Counted from the first letter of the stretch, positions 44,402-54,387 are shown. The stretch is DNA of 64,000 nt from MGBC114079 sp964531385 (GCA_964531385.1 CAZHGC010000010.1:17820-81819), one strand, 5' to 3'. Made by a program: numbers and translations. The notes: generated by a model from the letters alone, not told the origin.

Positions 44402-45406
44402 TTAAAGAAGTCGTATATTGGAATTTTTGCATTCGGAAAACATATCATCAGGCCAAACCGAAGGCTGAACTTCTCCAATGTGTGCCTTTCCAAGCAAAAA
44501 CATACAAACTCTTGATTGTCCTATGCCGCCTCCCATAGTATATGGAAGTTCTTTGTTTAATATTAATTTATGAAAAGGCAAATTTGCCCTTTCCAAACAC
44601 CCTGCCTTTTCAAGCTGATATAAAAGAGCTTTTTCATCAACACGTATTCCCATTGATGAAATTTCAAGCGAGCAGTCCAATATCGGAAACCAAACAAGAA
44701 GATCTCCGTTTAAACTCCAGTCATCATAATCCGGAGCTCTCAAAGCGTGCCGATTTCCCGAAGCCAAACAATCTCCAACCTGCATCAAAAAAACAGCTTT
44801 ATATTCCTTCGTAATTTTTTCCTCTCTTTCCTGAGGAGTCAAATCCGGATACATCTGCTCAAGTTTTTGAGTTGTAATAAATTTTATTTCATCGGGAAGA
44901 AATTTTGTCAAAATCGGATAATAGTCTGTTATATAAGATTCAACAATTTTCAAAACTCTAAAAATTTGAGAAGCCGCCATTTTTAATGTATTCAAATTTC
45001 GCTCGCCCAAAAGGATAATCTTTTCCCAATCCCATTGGTCAACAAAAACAGAATGAAGATTGTCAAGCTCTTCGCCCTGCCGAATTGATTTCATATTAGT
45101 ATATAAACCCTCACCATATTCAAAGCCATATTCTTTCAAGGCACATCTTTTCCACTTTGCAAGAGATTGAACAACTTCAACATTTTTATCAACAGCTTCA
45201 ACATTAAAACTAACAGGTTTTTCAGAGCCGTTTAAATAATCGTTTATTCCCGATTCAGCCAAAACAAAAAGCGGTGCTGAAACTTTTTTTAAATTAAAAA
45301 CTTTCGCAAAAGTTTTCTCAAAACAATCTTTAACCTGATTTATAGCTATTTCGGTTGTTTTTATATCAAGTTTCGGAACATAGTCTTTTGGTATTTGAAG
45401 TTTCAT
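44402..45406 (-). CDS. asnA: Aspartate-ammonia ligase (asparagine synthetase A)
   Basis: Makes asparagine from aspartate, ammonia and ATP. 334 residues, class II tRNA-synthetase fold: LQIPKDYVPKLDIKTTE at the N-terminus, FVLAESGINDYLNGSEKPV, VQSLAKWKRCAL, HSVFVDQWDWEKII and the C-terminal GGGIGQSRVCMFLLGKAHIGEVQ. ATG 45406 is preferred over the adjacent ATG 45409 for spacing from GGAGG. Monocistronic. Confidence 0.97.
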   Translation of the reverse strand: MKLQIPKDYVPKLDIKTTEIAINQVKDCFEKTFAKVFNLKKVSAPLFVLAESGINDYLNGSEKPVSFNVEAVDKNVEVVQSLAKWKRCALKEYGFEYGEGLYTNMKSIRQGEELDNLHSVFVDQWDWEKIILLGERNLNTLKMAASQIFRVLKIVESYITDYYPILTKFLPDEIKFITTQKLEQMYPDLTPQEREEKITKEYKAVFLMQVGDCLASGNRHALRAPDYDDWSLNGDLLVWFPILDCSLEISSMGIRVDEKALLYQLEKAGCLERANLPFHKLILNKELPYTMGGGIGQSRVCMFLLGKAHIGEVQPSVWPDDMFSECKNSNIRLL

Positions 45407-45790
45407 CATAATCCTCCTTTCACCAATACAAAATTTCATAATTTGCTGTTTATATCGTTATTTATATATTAATATATTTTTCACTTTTGTACAAGTCATT
45501 AAAATTTAATTTTGTTATAAAAAATGTTTTAGTCAATTTATACAAAATAACCAAATCGTCATAATAAAAAGCAAAAAATATTCCAATCGATAAACAAACA
45601 AGTTTAAATTATTATTTTAAACACCAATAAACTCATTCCAAAACTTAAAACTTCCCTTTTACAAGGTTTTCCCAAAGAAAATATTTTAAACTTCCAATTT
45701 TTTTAAATGCAAAATATCAACCGTTTACAACTTAATAAAAAAAAGGTATGCACGAATATTAATCGTACATACCCTTTTGAATATAACAAT
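45407..45790. other. Intergenic region between asnA and truA
   Basis: 384 very AT-rich bases. It contains the asnA ribosome site, a possible weak asnA promoter (TTGTAC 45494-45489, TAATAT 45471-45466) and the truA-side terminator at 45741-45778. No T-box leader features were seen. Confidence 0.5.
45741..45778 (-). terminator. Terminator of the ecf-truA operon
   Basis: A stem of AAAAGGGTATGTACGATTAA-type pairing, with one mismatch, 12 bases past the truA stop. In the minus direction it is followed by a run of eight T. Confidence 0.85.
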
Positions 45791-46531
45791 CTAAATGTCC
45801 AAATAATAAATTTTCATAAGCGTAAGCCCCGCCGGTCCAACAGTCTTTCCCGCAAGGGTTCTGTCCCTAAGTTCAATAATTTCACGAACATAAGCAGGCT
45901 CAAATTTTCCAAGCCCAACATAAATCAATGTTCCTGCAATAATTCTAACCATATTATATAAAAAACCGCTTCCCGTAACTTCAATATCGATAATATCTCC
46001 GTTTTTAAAAACATTCAAATCAAAAATCGTTCTAACAGTTGTTTTTGCAGAACTTCCCGAAGCACAAAAAGCCTTAAAGTCATATGTGCCAATAAAATAT
46101 TTGCAAGCACTTTGCATTTTTGAAACATCTAATTCATCTTTAACAAATTCCGAATAATTTCTCAACTTTGGATTTCTGAATTTACTGTTCAAAATTTTAT
46201 ATTGATACGTTTTTTTTAAAACACTGTATTGTGGGTGAAAATTGTCATCAACAATTTTTGCATTTGTAACAACAATATCATCAGGCAAAAAGGAATTAAC
46301 GGCATACGGAATTTTTTCAACAGGTATAGACGTTTCGGTTTTAAGCAACGCTGCTTGCCCAAGTGCGTGAACACCTGTATCCGTTCTGCTTGCCCCCCTA
46401 ACCTCAACATTCTTTTTCAAAAGAGCCGACAAAGCTTCTTCAAGCCTTTGCTGAACGCTTATTTGATTTTTCTGCCTTTGCCAACCAAAATAGTTTGTTC
46501 CGTCATATGCCAATGTCAAAAGTATATTCAT
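45791..46531 (-). CDS. truA: tRNA pseudouridine(38-40) synthase
   Basis: 246 residues: LAYDGTNYFGWQRQ at the N-terminus, catalytic D51 in GASRTDTGVHALGQ, DFKAFCASGS and NMVRIIAGTLI. Modifies U38-40 of the anticodon stem. ATG 46531 follows GGAGG. Downstream of ecfT, as in many Firmicutes. Confidence 0.96.
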   Translation of the reverse strand: MNILLTLAYDGTNYFGWQRQKNQISVQQRLEEALSALLKKNVEVRGASRTDTGVHALGQAALLKTETSIPVEKIPYAVNSFLPDDIVVTNAKIVDDNFHPQYSVLKKTYQYKILNSKFRNPKLRNYSEFVKDELDVSKMQSACKYFIGTYDFKAFCASGSSAKTTVRTIFDLNVFKNGDIIDIEVTGSGFLYNMVRIIAGTLIYVGLGKFEPAYVREIIELRDRTLAGKTVGPAGLTLMKIYYLDI

Positions 46532-46555
46532 AAAACATTTCCTCCGAAAAAAAAA

Positions 46556-47362
46556 CTATACAAAAAAAATAAAATTATTAATAACAACTATCAAAAAAAT
46601 AAACACACACGAAATAAAAAAAGAAATGTAGTCAATTTTTTTTAAAACCAAATCGTGCATAGCTGTTCGATTAACCCCGCTTCTGTAACATCTCGCCTCC
46701 ATAGCCATAGCAAGTTCGTCAGCACGCCTAAAAGCCGAAACAAACAAAGGAATTAAAATCGGAATAAATGCTTTTGCTTTTTGTTTAATCCCTTTTCCGC
46801 CAAAATCGGCTCCCCTTGCCGCTTGTGCCTTTTTAATTTTTTCAACTTCCTCAACCAAAGTCGGTATAAATCTTATCGCAATCGTCATCATCATAGCAAT
46901 ATCGTGTGCAGGAACACCAATTTTAGAAAACGGTTTCAAAATCCGCTCAATGGCATGAGTAAGCTGAATTGGTGACGTTGTAAACGTCAAAATCGATGAT
47001 GCAATCGTTAAAAAACCAAGTCTGCAAATCATTTGAAATGAAAACCAAATTCCGTCAAATGTAAGCTTAAAAATTGAAAATTCAAAAACAACCGCTCCGC
47101 TGTCAATAAAAAACATATTTATAAAAACGGTGAACAAAACAATAAATAAAAATCCTTTAAGCCCTCTCAAAATAAACAAAAACGGAACTTTGCTCAATTT
47201 TATAACAATCCCCAAAAACAAAGCCGAAACAATATATCCCCAAAAATTTTTAACCAAAAACAAACCAACAATAAAAATAAGCAAAACAAGCAGTTTCATT
47301 CTCGGGTCAATCCTATGAATAATCGAATTTTCGGGATAATATTGTCCAATAGTAATTTTCAA
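46556..47362 (-). CDS. ecfT: ECF transporter T component
   Basis: Membrane scaffold linking energy-coupling ATPases to vitamin-specific S components. 268 residues with about five helices: HRIDPRMKLLVLLIFIVG at the N-terminus, and the two coupling helices with Ala-Arg-Gly type motifs AARGADF and MEARCYR. TTG 47362 starts 6 bases after the ATPase stop. No S component adjoins, so this is the shared (group II) module. Confidence 0.93.
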   Translation of the reverse strand: MKITIGQYYPENSIIHRIDPRMKLLVLLIFIVGLFLVKNFWGYIVSALFLGIVIKLSKVPFLFILRGLKGFLFIVLFTVFINMFFIDSGAVVFEFSIFKLTFDGIWFSFQMICRLGFLTIASSILTFTTSPIQLTHAIERILKPFSKIGVPAHDIAMMMTIAIRFIPTLVEEVEKIKKAQAARGADFGGKGIKQKAKAFIPILIPLFVSAFRRADELAMAMEARCYRSGVNRTAMHDLVLKKIDYISFFISCVFIFLIVVINNFIFFV

Positions 47363-47368
47363 GCAAAC

Positions 47369-49108
47369 TCACAGCCTTTCCTTAAAAAATTCAACTGCTT
47401 CGGAAACAGTATAAATATTTTTCGGAACATCAATTCCTTTTTTAAAAATCTTTTTAAAAATTTCCGCAACAGCAGGAGGATAAATCCCCGCTTTTTCCAA
47501 AATATTTTCCTTAGCAAAAATTTCCTTACAACTTCCATATGTACAAATATCTCCGTCATTCATAACAATAACTCTGTCGGCAATTTTGCAAACTTCTTCC
47601 ATACTGTGCGAAACCATAACAACCGTCATATCAAATTTTTCGTGCATATTTTTTATATTATTTAAAATTTCGTTTCTTCCAAAAGGGTCAAGTCCCGCTG
47701 TAGGCTCGTCAAGTATAAGAACTTCCGGCATCATTGCAATAACTCCAGCAATGGCAACTCGCCTTTTTTGCCCTCCTGAAAGTTCAAACGGCGATTTTTC
47801 AAAAAGTTCCGAATTTATTCCAACCGCTTCAAAAGCTTTAAGAACTTTGCTTTTCGCCTCTTCCTCCGAAAAACCCATATTCATCGGACCAAACATAGCA
47901 TCTTTGAAAACAGTTTCTTCAAAAAGTTGATATTCGGGATATTGAAAAACAATTCCAACTTTTTTTCTGACATTTCTAATTTCAAAGCCTTTTCCCCAAA
48001 TATTTTTTCCATCAACAAAAACATCGCCCTCCGTTGGCTTAATAAGCCCGTTAAAAGTTTGAACGAGAGTACTTTTCCCCGAACCCGTTTTCCCAATCAG
48101 TGCAACAATCTCGCCTTTAAAAATATCCAAATTTATATTTTTAAGTGCTTTTCTCTCAAAAACGGATTTCTCACCGTAAACATACGAAATATTTTTAACT
48201 TCAATAATTTTATCAAAAAAATCAACCACATCGTTTTTTGTGGAATATTTCAAATTTTTAATTCCTTTTTTCAAAATAAAATTTATAAATTCATCATCAT
48301 AAACAATGTCGTCATCAATTGCAATTCCCAATTTTCTCAAATTGTATGCAAGTTCTGCTCCAACAGGCAAATCAAGCCCAAGCCTTTTAATTTCGGCAAC
48401 ATCGGAAAAAACCGTTTTCGGCGTTCCGTTCAAAACAATTTTCCCCTTTTCCATAACAGCAACTCTGTCCGCCAAAACAGCCTCTTCCATAAAATGTGTT
48501 ATAAGTATAATTGTTATTTTTTCTTTTTTGTTAAGCCTAAAAATTATGTCCATAATTTTTTTCCGCCCCTCGGGGTCAAGCATAGCCGTTGCCTCATCAA
48601 AAATAATACATTTCGGTTTCATAGCCAAAATCCCCGCAATGGCAACACGTTGTTTTTGCCCTCCGGAAAGCAAATGCGGTGCTTTTTTTGCAAAATTCGT
48701 CATATCAACGGAATCAAGTGCATCATAAACTCTCTTTTCAATTTCGGTGCTTTCAATTCCCAAATTTTCAACACCAAAAGCAACGTCTTCTTCAACAACT
48801 GTTGCAACAATTTGATTGTCAGGATTTTGAAAAACCATTCCAACATTTTTTCTAATTTCCCAAACATTATTGTCATTTAACTCAATCCCGCAAACAGAAA
48901 TTTCTCCAAAAGACGGCTTCAAAATTCCGTTAATAAGTTTAGCAAGCGTTGACTTCCCCGAACCATTATGCCCCAAAACCGCAACAAACTCCCCCTCATC
49001 AACAGAAAAATTAATATTATCAACAGCCTTGAAAATTTTTTCGGTTTCATTAGGTTCATCATATTCCGGATAACTGAAACTTACATTTTTAAGCTCAATA
49101 AATTTCAT
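47369..49108 (-). CDS. Fused ECF transporter ATPases EcfA1-EcfA2
   Basis: 579 residues containing two complete ABC ATPases that are usually separate genes. First copy: Walker A GHNGSGKST (46-54), Q-loop VFQNPDNQ, LSGGQ (147-151), FDEATAMLD (170-178, an EcfA1 hallmark) and H-loop ITHFMEE. Second copy: Walker A GKTGSGKST (339-347), VFQYPEYQLFEETV (an EcfA2 hallmark), LSGGQKRR, DEPTAGLDP and VSHSMEE. A linker of about 50 residues joins them. No sign of a frameshift. Together with EcfT it would power uptake of several vitamins. Confidence 0.92.
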   Translation of the reverse strand: MKFIELKNVSFSYPEYDEPNETEKIFKAVDNINFSVDEGEFVAVLGHNGSGKSTLAKLINGILKPSFGEISVCGIELNDNNVWEIRKNVGMVFQNPDNQIVATVVEEDVAFGVENLGIESTEIEKRVYDALDSVDMTNFAKKAPHLLSGGQKQRVAIAGILAMKPKCIIFDEATAMLDPEGRKKIMDIIFRLNKKEKITIILITHFMEEAVLADRVAVMEKGKIVLNGTPKTVFSDVAEIKRLGLDLPVGAELAYNLRKLGIAIDDDIVYDDEFINFILKKGIKNLKYSTKNDVVDFFDKIIEVKNISYVYGEKSVFERKALKNINLDIFKGEIVALIGKTGSGKSTLVQTFNGLIKPTEGDVFVDGKNIWGKGFEIRNVRKKVGIVFQYPEYQLFEETVFKDAMFGPMNMGFSEEEAKSKVLKAFEAVGINSELFEKSPFELSGGQKRRVAIAGVIAMMPEVLILDEPTAGLDPFGRNEILNNIKNMHEKFDMTVVMVSHSMEEVCKIADRVIVMNDGDICTYGSCKEIFAKENILEKAGIYPPAVAEIFKKIFKKGIDVPKNIYTVSEAVEFFKERL

Positions 49109-49403
49109 ATAAAATCATTCTCCGTACTCCAATATTAAAGTTAAAAAACTTTCAAATAAATTTTTTCGTTTTTTTATTATACTATAATTAAATAACATTT
49201 GCAATAATTTGAAAGCCAATGTAACCTCCGATAAATATGCCTAAACAGCTTTTAATTTAAATTCACAACTATATTTTTGCAACAAAAAAACCGACCTCCT
49301 ATTCGTTAGTTTTTGGTCTAACATTTGGAAGTCGGTTAAAAGCAAACCGCTTTCGTAATCCTATATTTGTCAAAAAGTAAAAATTCTAACCACTTTAAAC
49401 AAA
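49109..49403. other. Intergenic region between the ecf and rnf operons
   Basis: 295 AT-rich bases holding the ecf operon's upstream region and, nearer rnfB, the rnf terminator at 49288-49337. Nothing else was recognised. Confidence 0.5.
49288..49337 (-). terminator. Terminator of the rnf operon
   Basis: On the minus strand, ACCGACTTCC pairs with a GGAGGTCGGT arm (one mismatch), with an inner GTTAG/CTAAC stem and a run of T after the second arm. It lies about 65 bases past rnfB. Confidence 0.85.
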
Positions 49404-50204
49404 TTATTTTCCCTTGCCAATTGCCTTTGTTGGGCATTTTTCTGTACAAGCACCACACTCAGTACATTTCGAGTAATCAATTTTTGCAAGGAAATTTTCA
49501 ATGTGAACTGCGTCATTTCCGCAAGTTTTTTGGCACAAAGTACAACCAATACAACCCGCCGAACAATTTGCACGAACTGTCTTTCCGTTGTCTTTCGAAT
49601 TACAAGCAACGTGAATTGAATTTTTATACGGAACAAGCTCAATAAGCTGTTTCGGACAGACAGCAATACATTGCCCGCAAGAAGTACATTTTTCTTTATC
49701 AACAACAGCAACGCCGTCAACAACCGAAATCGCACCAAAATTACAAGCTTTAACACAGTTTCCGTCACCGAGACAACCGTAAGAACACCCCTTTGCACCT
49801 CCGGCAAGAGCATTCTCCATAGCACAATCGTTCAAGCCATAATAATTATATTTTGTTGAACTAACTTCACAATTTCCGGCACATTTAACAAATGCAACCA
49901 TTTTTTCTTCTTCAACAGCTTCAAGGCCCATAACTTTTGCAACTTTTGCACCAACAGCCGCCCCACCAACAGGACAACCGTTTGTTTTGGCTTTTCCGCT
50001 AACAACCGCTTCCGAAAAAGCATCGCACCCCGCAAAACCGCAACCACCGCAGTTTGCTCCGGGCAAACATTCTCTAACAAGAGGAATTCTCTCGTCTTGT
50101 TCAACTTTAAACTTTATTCCCGCAAAGCCAAGAATTAATCCAAAAATAATTCCAAGCCCGCCAATACTTAAAACCGGATAAAGTATACTTTCCATAGCAC
50201 CCAT
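49404..50204 (-). CDS. rnfB: Rnf complex subunit B (ferredoxin-binding Fe-S protein)
   Basis: Entry point for electrons from reduced ferredoxin. 266 residues: one N-terminal membrane helix (about 8-28), the four-Cys motif C46, C52, C55, C60 (ECLPGANCGGCGFAGC), then a series of [4Fe-4S] motifs (CKACNF..., CTSCGQCIAVCPKQ, CIGCTLCQKTC, CTECGACTEKCPTKA). Last gene of the operon. ATG 50204 follows GGGAGG. Confidence 0.96.
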   Translation of the reverse strand: MGAMESILYPVLSIGGLGIIFGLILGFAGIKFKVEQDERIPLVRECLPGANCGGCGFAGCDAFSEAVVSGKAKTNGCPVGGAAVGAKVAKVMGLEAVEEEKMVAFVKCAGNCEVSSTKYNYYGLNDCAMENALAGGAKGCSYGCLGDGNCVKACNFGAISVVDGVAVVDKEKCTSCGQCIAVCPKQLIELVPYKNSIHVACNSKDNGKTVRANCSAGCIGCTLCQKTCGNDAVHIENFLAKIDYSKCTECGACTEKCPTKAIGKGK

Positions 50205-50222
50205 TTTTTCTTACCTCCCATC

Positions 50223-50831
50223 TTATAAAAGCCCGGAAAAGCCTAAAAATGATATTGACATCAAACCTGCTGTAATCAAGGCAATAGGAAAACCTTTAAG
50301 AACAGGAAGAATATTGTTTCTTTCAAGTCTTTCTCTAATTCCAGCAAAAAGAATTATTGAAAGAGTAAAGCCCAATGCAGCTCCTGCACCATAAACAACA
50401 GAATATATAAACTTAGTTCCAACACTTACAACCTCAAGTGCCTCCAAATCTTGCATACTTGCAACCGCAACACCCAAAACAGCACAGTTTGTTGTAATAA
50501 GAGGAAGATAAACACCAAGTGCCTGATAAAGCGTTGGTGAAGATTTTTTAATAAACATTTCAATAAATTGAACAAGTGATGCAATTATCAAAATAAATGC
50601 GATATTGTATAAATAACTTATATCAAGCGGAATTAACACATAATTATAAACCAAACAAGTTGCCGCAGAAGCAATTGTCATTACAAACGTAACCGCAATA
50701 CCCATACCAACCGCAGTTTCAACTTTTTTTGAAACTCCAAGGAAAGGGCAAATACCTAAAAATTTAGACAATACAAAGTTATTTACAAAAATTGCACCAA
50801 AAAACAGTGTAACAAAATTAATTTCTTCCAT
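50223..50831 (-). CDS. rnfA: Rnf complex subunit A
   Basis: Integral membrane subunit of the ion-pumping module. 202 residues with six predicted helices; FFGAIFVNNFVLSKFLGICPF with its membrane Cys near the N-terminus, and YLPLITTNCAVLGVA with the second conserved Cys. These two Cys coordinate a membrane-embedded Fe-S centre with RnfE in studied complexes. ATG 50831 follows AAGGAGG by 8 bases. Confidence 0.96.
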   Translation of the reverse strand: MEEINFVTLFFGAIFVNNFVLSKFLGICPFLGVSKKVETAVGMGIAVTFVMTIASAATCLVYNYVLIPLDISYLYNIAFILIIASLVQFIEMFIKKSSPTLYQALGVYLPLITTNCAVLGVAVASMQDLEALEVVSVGTKFIYSVVYGAGAALGFTLSIILFAGIRERLERNNILPVLKGFPIALITAGLMSISFLGFSGLL

Positions 50832-50845
50832 GTCCAAAACCTCCT

Positions 50846-51445
50846 TTACTCCTTAGAGCCTCTAATTTTTTTGATAATTATCATAAGAAATGCAAGAGTG
50901 AAAAATGCACCCGGTGCAAGAATCATAATAATAGTTTTTGGAAGAATATCGACAACAAAAGGAATTTCCATACCGAAAAACTTACCGCTTCCCAAAAATT
51001 CTCTGACAATACCAATTGCAGTCAAAGCACAAGTAAAACCAAGGCCCATTCCCAAGCCGTCAAACATAGAAGCAATAACACCGTTTTTAGACGCAAAAGC
51101 TTCCGCTCTTGCAAGAATTATACAGTTTACAACAATAAGCGGAATATAAAGTCCAAGTGAACTGTTAAGCTCCGGCAAAAATGCTTGCAAAAGCATTTGA
51201 ACTATGGTAACAAAACTTGCAATAACAACAACATATGCAGGAATTCTGATTTGGTCAGGAACAAGCTTTCTAATTAAAGAAATAGCCATATTTGAACAGA
51301 CCAAAACCGCCATTGTTGAAAGACCCATTCCAATTCCGTTTTCAGCAGTTGTTGTAGTTGCCAAAGTTGGACACATTCCTATAACTTGAACAAAGGTAGG
51401 GTTTTCGTCAAGTATACCATTTTTCAATATTTTCAAATAATTCAT
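50846..51445 (-). CDS. rnfE: Rnf complex subunit E
   Basis: Membrane partner and homologue of RnfA. 199 residues, six helices; IGMCPTLATTT and YIPLIVVNCIILARAEAFA carry the conserved membrane Cys residues. The ATG shares one base with the rnfG stop (TAATG). Confidence 0.96.
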   Translation of the reverse strand: MNYLKILKNGILDENPTFVQVIGMCPTLATTTTAENGIGMGLSTMAVLVCSNMAISLIRKLVPDQIRIPAYVVVIASFVTIVQMLLQAFLPELNSSLGLYIPLIVVNCIILARAEAFASKNGVIASMFDGLGMGLGFTCALTAIGIVREFLGSGKFFGMEIPFVVDILPKTIIMILAPGAFFTLAFLMIIIKKIRGSKE

Positions 51446-52029
51446 TATTTTGCTCCCCCTTCTTCGCTCTTAATAACATTTTCATAAAAATCAGACGCCT
51501 TATTAACTGCATCTATAACCGCATTTGATGTAATTGTAGCACCTGTAATAGCTTGAATTTCATCAGCTTTAGGTGAATTTTTCGAAACTTTAAGTTTGCC
51601 TTTTTTATCTTTAAATTGATTTTTCCAGCTTTCATCTTCTTTAGCATTTGCACCAAGCCCCGGAGTTTCCTCGTGAGACAAAACATCAATACCGCTAATA
51701 ACGCCGTCTTTTGTAATTCCAATCATAAGGTTTAAGCCTGTGCTAAAACCTTTTGTTGAAACAGAAAAAGTATATCCTGCTGTATCTCCGTTTTCGTCAA
51801 TACCCTCAGCATAAGTTTTTATAACTTTATAATCTTTGTTTTCGTTTGTCTTTTCTTCATTAAAAGTTTTTGCGTTCGGAAGAACTTCTTGCATAGCCTT
51901 AGTTTTTGAAAGTGCCTCCTGTTCCGCAATACCTTTTTTCGTTGCCAAATTAACAGCTCCCAAAAGTGCGGCGGCAATAACTGTTATAACAAGAAGAACC
52001 AAGCCCGGTTTTATAATTTCTTTACTCAT
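51445..52029 (-). CDS. rnfG: Rnf complex subunit G (covalent FMN)
   Basis: 194 residues: an N-terminal membrane helix (about 8-28) and an extracytoplasmic FMN-binding domain. The flavinylation motif is TGATIT with T165 as the predicted FMN-Thr; HEETPGLGA is also present. FMN is attached by an ApbE-type transferase, such as the one at the left edge. The ATG overlaps the rnfD stop (ATGA). Confidence 0.95.
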   Translation of the reverse strand: MSKEIIKPGLVLLVITVIAAALLGAVNLATKKGIAEQEALSKTKAMQEVLPNAKTFNEEKTNENKDYKVIKTYAEGIDENGDTAGYTFSVSTKGFSTGLNLMIGITKDGVISGIDVLSHEETPGLGANAKEDESWKNQFKDKKGKLKVSKNSPKADEIQAITGATITSNAVIDAVNKASDFYENVIKSEEGGAK

Positions 52030-53021
52030 TTCGCCTTACCTCCTCCAAATACTTTTGGTTTTGTATATCTGTCAATCAACGGCACAACAAGGTTCATAAT
52101 AAGAATTGAATACGAAACCCCTTCCGGATAACCGCCATAAACACGAATTACAGCCGTTAAAACACCACAACCGACTGCCATTATTATTTGACCAACCGGT
52201 GTAACGGGAGAAGAAACATAATCTGTTGCCATAAAGAACGCACCAAGCATAAGCCCACCAATAAAAATTTCATAATAAGGGACTCTGCCAAATGCCCAGG
52301 TTAAAATAAACACAGTTGCAATATAAGTAACCGGAATTCTCCAAGATATAACTTTGCGAATTAAAAGATATAATCCGCCCAAAATAAGAGCAATGGCACA
52401 AGTTTCACCAATACACCCTCCAACATTACCAATCAATGCGTTAATAATGTCGTTCGACTGAGGAACAAATTCCGAAGATGCCTTAACAACAGCCAAAGGA
52501 GTTGCATAAGTTGTCGCATCTGTAGCGTTTGAAACAAATCCGCTTGAAAACCATTCAGAAATATTTTGAAGCCAAATAGGCTCTGTAAAAGCCGAACCTG
52601 TCATATCTGTCGGATATGAGGCAACCAAAAATGCTCTTGCTGCAAGTGCTGGGTTAATAAAGTTTTGCCCAATTCCGCCAAAAAGTTGTTTGGCAATTAC
52701 AATCGCAACAAATCCGCCAACAATCGGAACCCATAAAGGAACATACGCCGGAAGATTTAAAGCAAGCAAAAGTCCGGTAACAACAGCCGAAAGGTCGCAT
52801 ATAGTAATTTTTTGTTTAGTAAATTTTTGAAAACCTGCCTCAAAAATAACACACGCTGCTATAGAAACCGCTATAACCAAAAGAGCATAGAAGCCAAAAG
52901 CCAACACACCCATAATTGCGGCAGGAGTCAATGCTATTAAAACATCTCTCATTATCGAACTTGTGGAATCCTTTGAACGAATATGAGGAGTTGATGACAC
53001 CGTAAGTTTAGAATTATCCAT
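52026..53021 (-). CDS. rnfD: Rnf complex subunit D (covalent FMN, ion translocation)
   Basis: 331 residues, about nine membrane helices, NqrB-like. SSTPHIRSKDSTSSIM near the N-terminus, NPALAARAFLVASYP, the flavinylation region DATTYATPLAV (a Tyr where Gly or Ser is more usual), and TDYVSSPVTPVGQI. ATG 53021 follows GGAGG. Confidence 0.95.
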   Translation of the reverse strand: MDNSKLTVSSTPHIRSKDSTSSIMRDVLIALTPAAIMGVLAFGFYALLVIAVSIAACVIFEAGFQKFTKQKITICDLSAVVTGLLLALNLPAYVPLWVPIVGGFVAIVIAKQLFGGIGQNFINPALAARAFLVASYPTDMTGSAFTEPIWLQNISEWFSSGFVSNATDATTYATPLAVVKASSEFVPQSNDIINALIGNVGGCIGETCAIALILGGLYLLIRKVISWRIPVTYIATVFILTWAFGRVPYYEIFIGGLMLGAFFMATDYVSSPVTPVGQIIMAVGCGVLTAVIRVYGGYPEGVSYSILIMNLVVPLIDRYTKPKVFGGGKAK

Positions 53022-53036
53022 TATTCAATCCTCCAT

Positions 53037-54365
53037 TTACTTCTTTCTTTTCATAGCCATAACAGTTCTTTTTGTAACTCTTATAGATTGTGCAAGATGT
53101 CTCTTTGCGGGACAGACAAAAGAACAAGAACCACATTCAATACAGTCAAGACCATGATTTTTTTCAAATGATTCAAAATCATTTGCCAAAGCATCTCCGT
53201 TAAGCTCAAGGGGAACAAGCCCCATTGGACATACTCCGACACATTTTCCACAGCGAATACAATTACTTTCTTCCGGAAGCTTTGATTCTTCCTCCGTAAG
53301 ACATAAAATCGCCGAAGAAGTTTTTATAAGCGGAACATCAAGAGAATATACAGCAACACCCATCATAGGCCCGCCCGCAATAACTTTTGCCGGCTCTTCA
53401 ACAAATCCGCCTGTCATGTCGATAAGTTCTCTAAAGCTCATTCCAAGACGAACTTGATAGTTCCCCGGATTTTTAACCGCTCCGCCCGAAAGCGTAACAA
53501 TTCTTCTCATAAGAGGACGATCTTTAACAACCGCTCTTTCAATTGCAAGAACCGTATCAACGTTGTCAACAATACAGCCAACGTCTGCAGGAAGCTTGCC
53601 GGAAGGAACCTCTCTTTTTGTAACAGCATAAATCATCTGTTTTTCAGAACCCTGAGGATACTTTGTTTTAACCGGAACAACAGTTATTTTTGAAATATTC
53701 GCCGTTGCTTTCGTCAAAACTTCAATAGCATCGGGCTTGTTCGTTTCAATAGCTATGTACCCCTGTGCCTCTGGGTGAATTTTCAAAATTATTTCAAGCC
53801 CTTTAACAACTCTGTCTGTTTTTTCAAGAAGAACACGATGGTCTGTTGTAAGATATGGCTCACATTCTGCGGCATTTAAAATAATTGTATCGATTTTTTT
53901 ATCTGCCGGAGGATTTAATTTTATATGAGTCGGAAATCCTGCACCACCAAGCCCAACAATTCCTGCATTACGAATTTTTTCAAGTATTTTTTCTTTTGAA
54001 AAAGATTCATAATTTGTGTCTTTGCCAAGAGAAGGGTCCTCTTCAAAATTGCCGTCGTTTATAATTACAATCGCTTTAGACATAGCCCCACTCGGAGTTA
54101 AAACTTGCCTAATTTCTTTAACAGTTCCCGAAACAGAAGAATGAATCGGAGCCGAAAGAAAAGCTTCGCTGTCTGCAATTTTTTGACCAAGAAGAACTCT
54201 GTCGCCTTTTTCAACAATCGGCTCACAGGGAGCACCAAGATGCTGGCTCATCGGAACAACAATTTCCGCTCCTTCTTTCGGCATTAAAATTTCAATAGGC
54301 TTTTTGTTTGTATATTCCTTTGAATCGGGCGGGTGAACGCCACGTTTAAAAGTTAATGCTTTCAT
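53037..54365 (-). CDS. rnfC: Rnf complex subunit C (NADH/FMN and Fe-S)
   Basis: Reduces NAD+ in the cytosol. 442 residues: TFKRGVHPPDSKEYT at the N-terminus, the NADH/FMN-binding GIVGLGGAGFPTHIKL, NAAECEPYLTTDHR, and two C-terminal [4Fe-4S] motifs CIRCGKCVGVCPMG and CIECGSCSFVCPAK. First gene of the rnfCDGEAB operon; AAGGAGG precedes ATG 54365. Confidence 0.97.
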   Translation of the reverse strand: MKALTFKRGVHPPDSKEYTNKKPIEILMPKEGAEIVVPMSQHLGAPCEPIVEKGDRVLLGQKIADSEAFLSAPIHSSVSGTVKEIRQVLTPSGAMSKAIVIINDGNFEEDPSLGKDTNYESFSKEKILEKIRNAGIVGLGGAGFPTHIKLNPPADKKIDTIILNAAECEPYLTTDHRVLLEKTDRVVKGLEIILKIHPEAQGYIAIETNKPDAIEVLTKATANISKITVVPVKTKYPQGSEKQMIYAVTKREVPSGKLPADVGCIVDNVDTVLAIERAVVKDRPLMRRIVTLSGGAVKNPGNYQVRLGMSFRELIDMTGGFVEEPAKVIAGGPMMGVAVYSLDVPLIKTSSAILCLTEEESKLPEESNCIRCGKCVGVCPMGLVPLELNGDALANDFESFEKNHGLDCIECGSCSFVCPAKRHLAQSIRVTKRTVMAMKRKK

Positions 54366-54387
54366 TTTTATACCTCCTTAAAAATCT

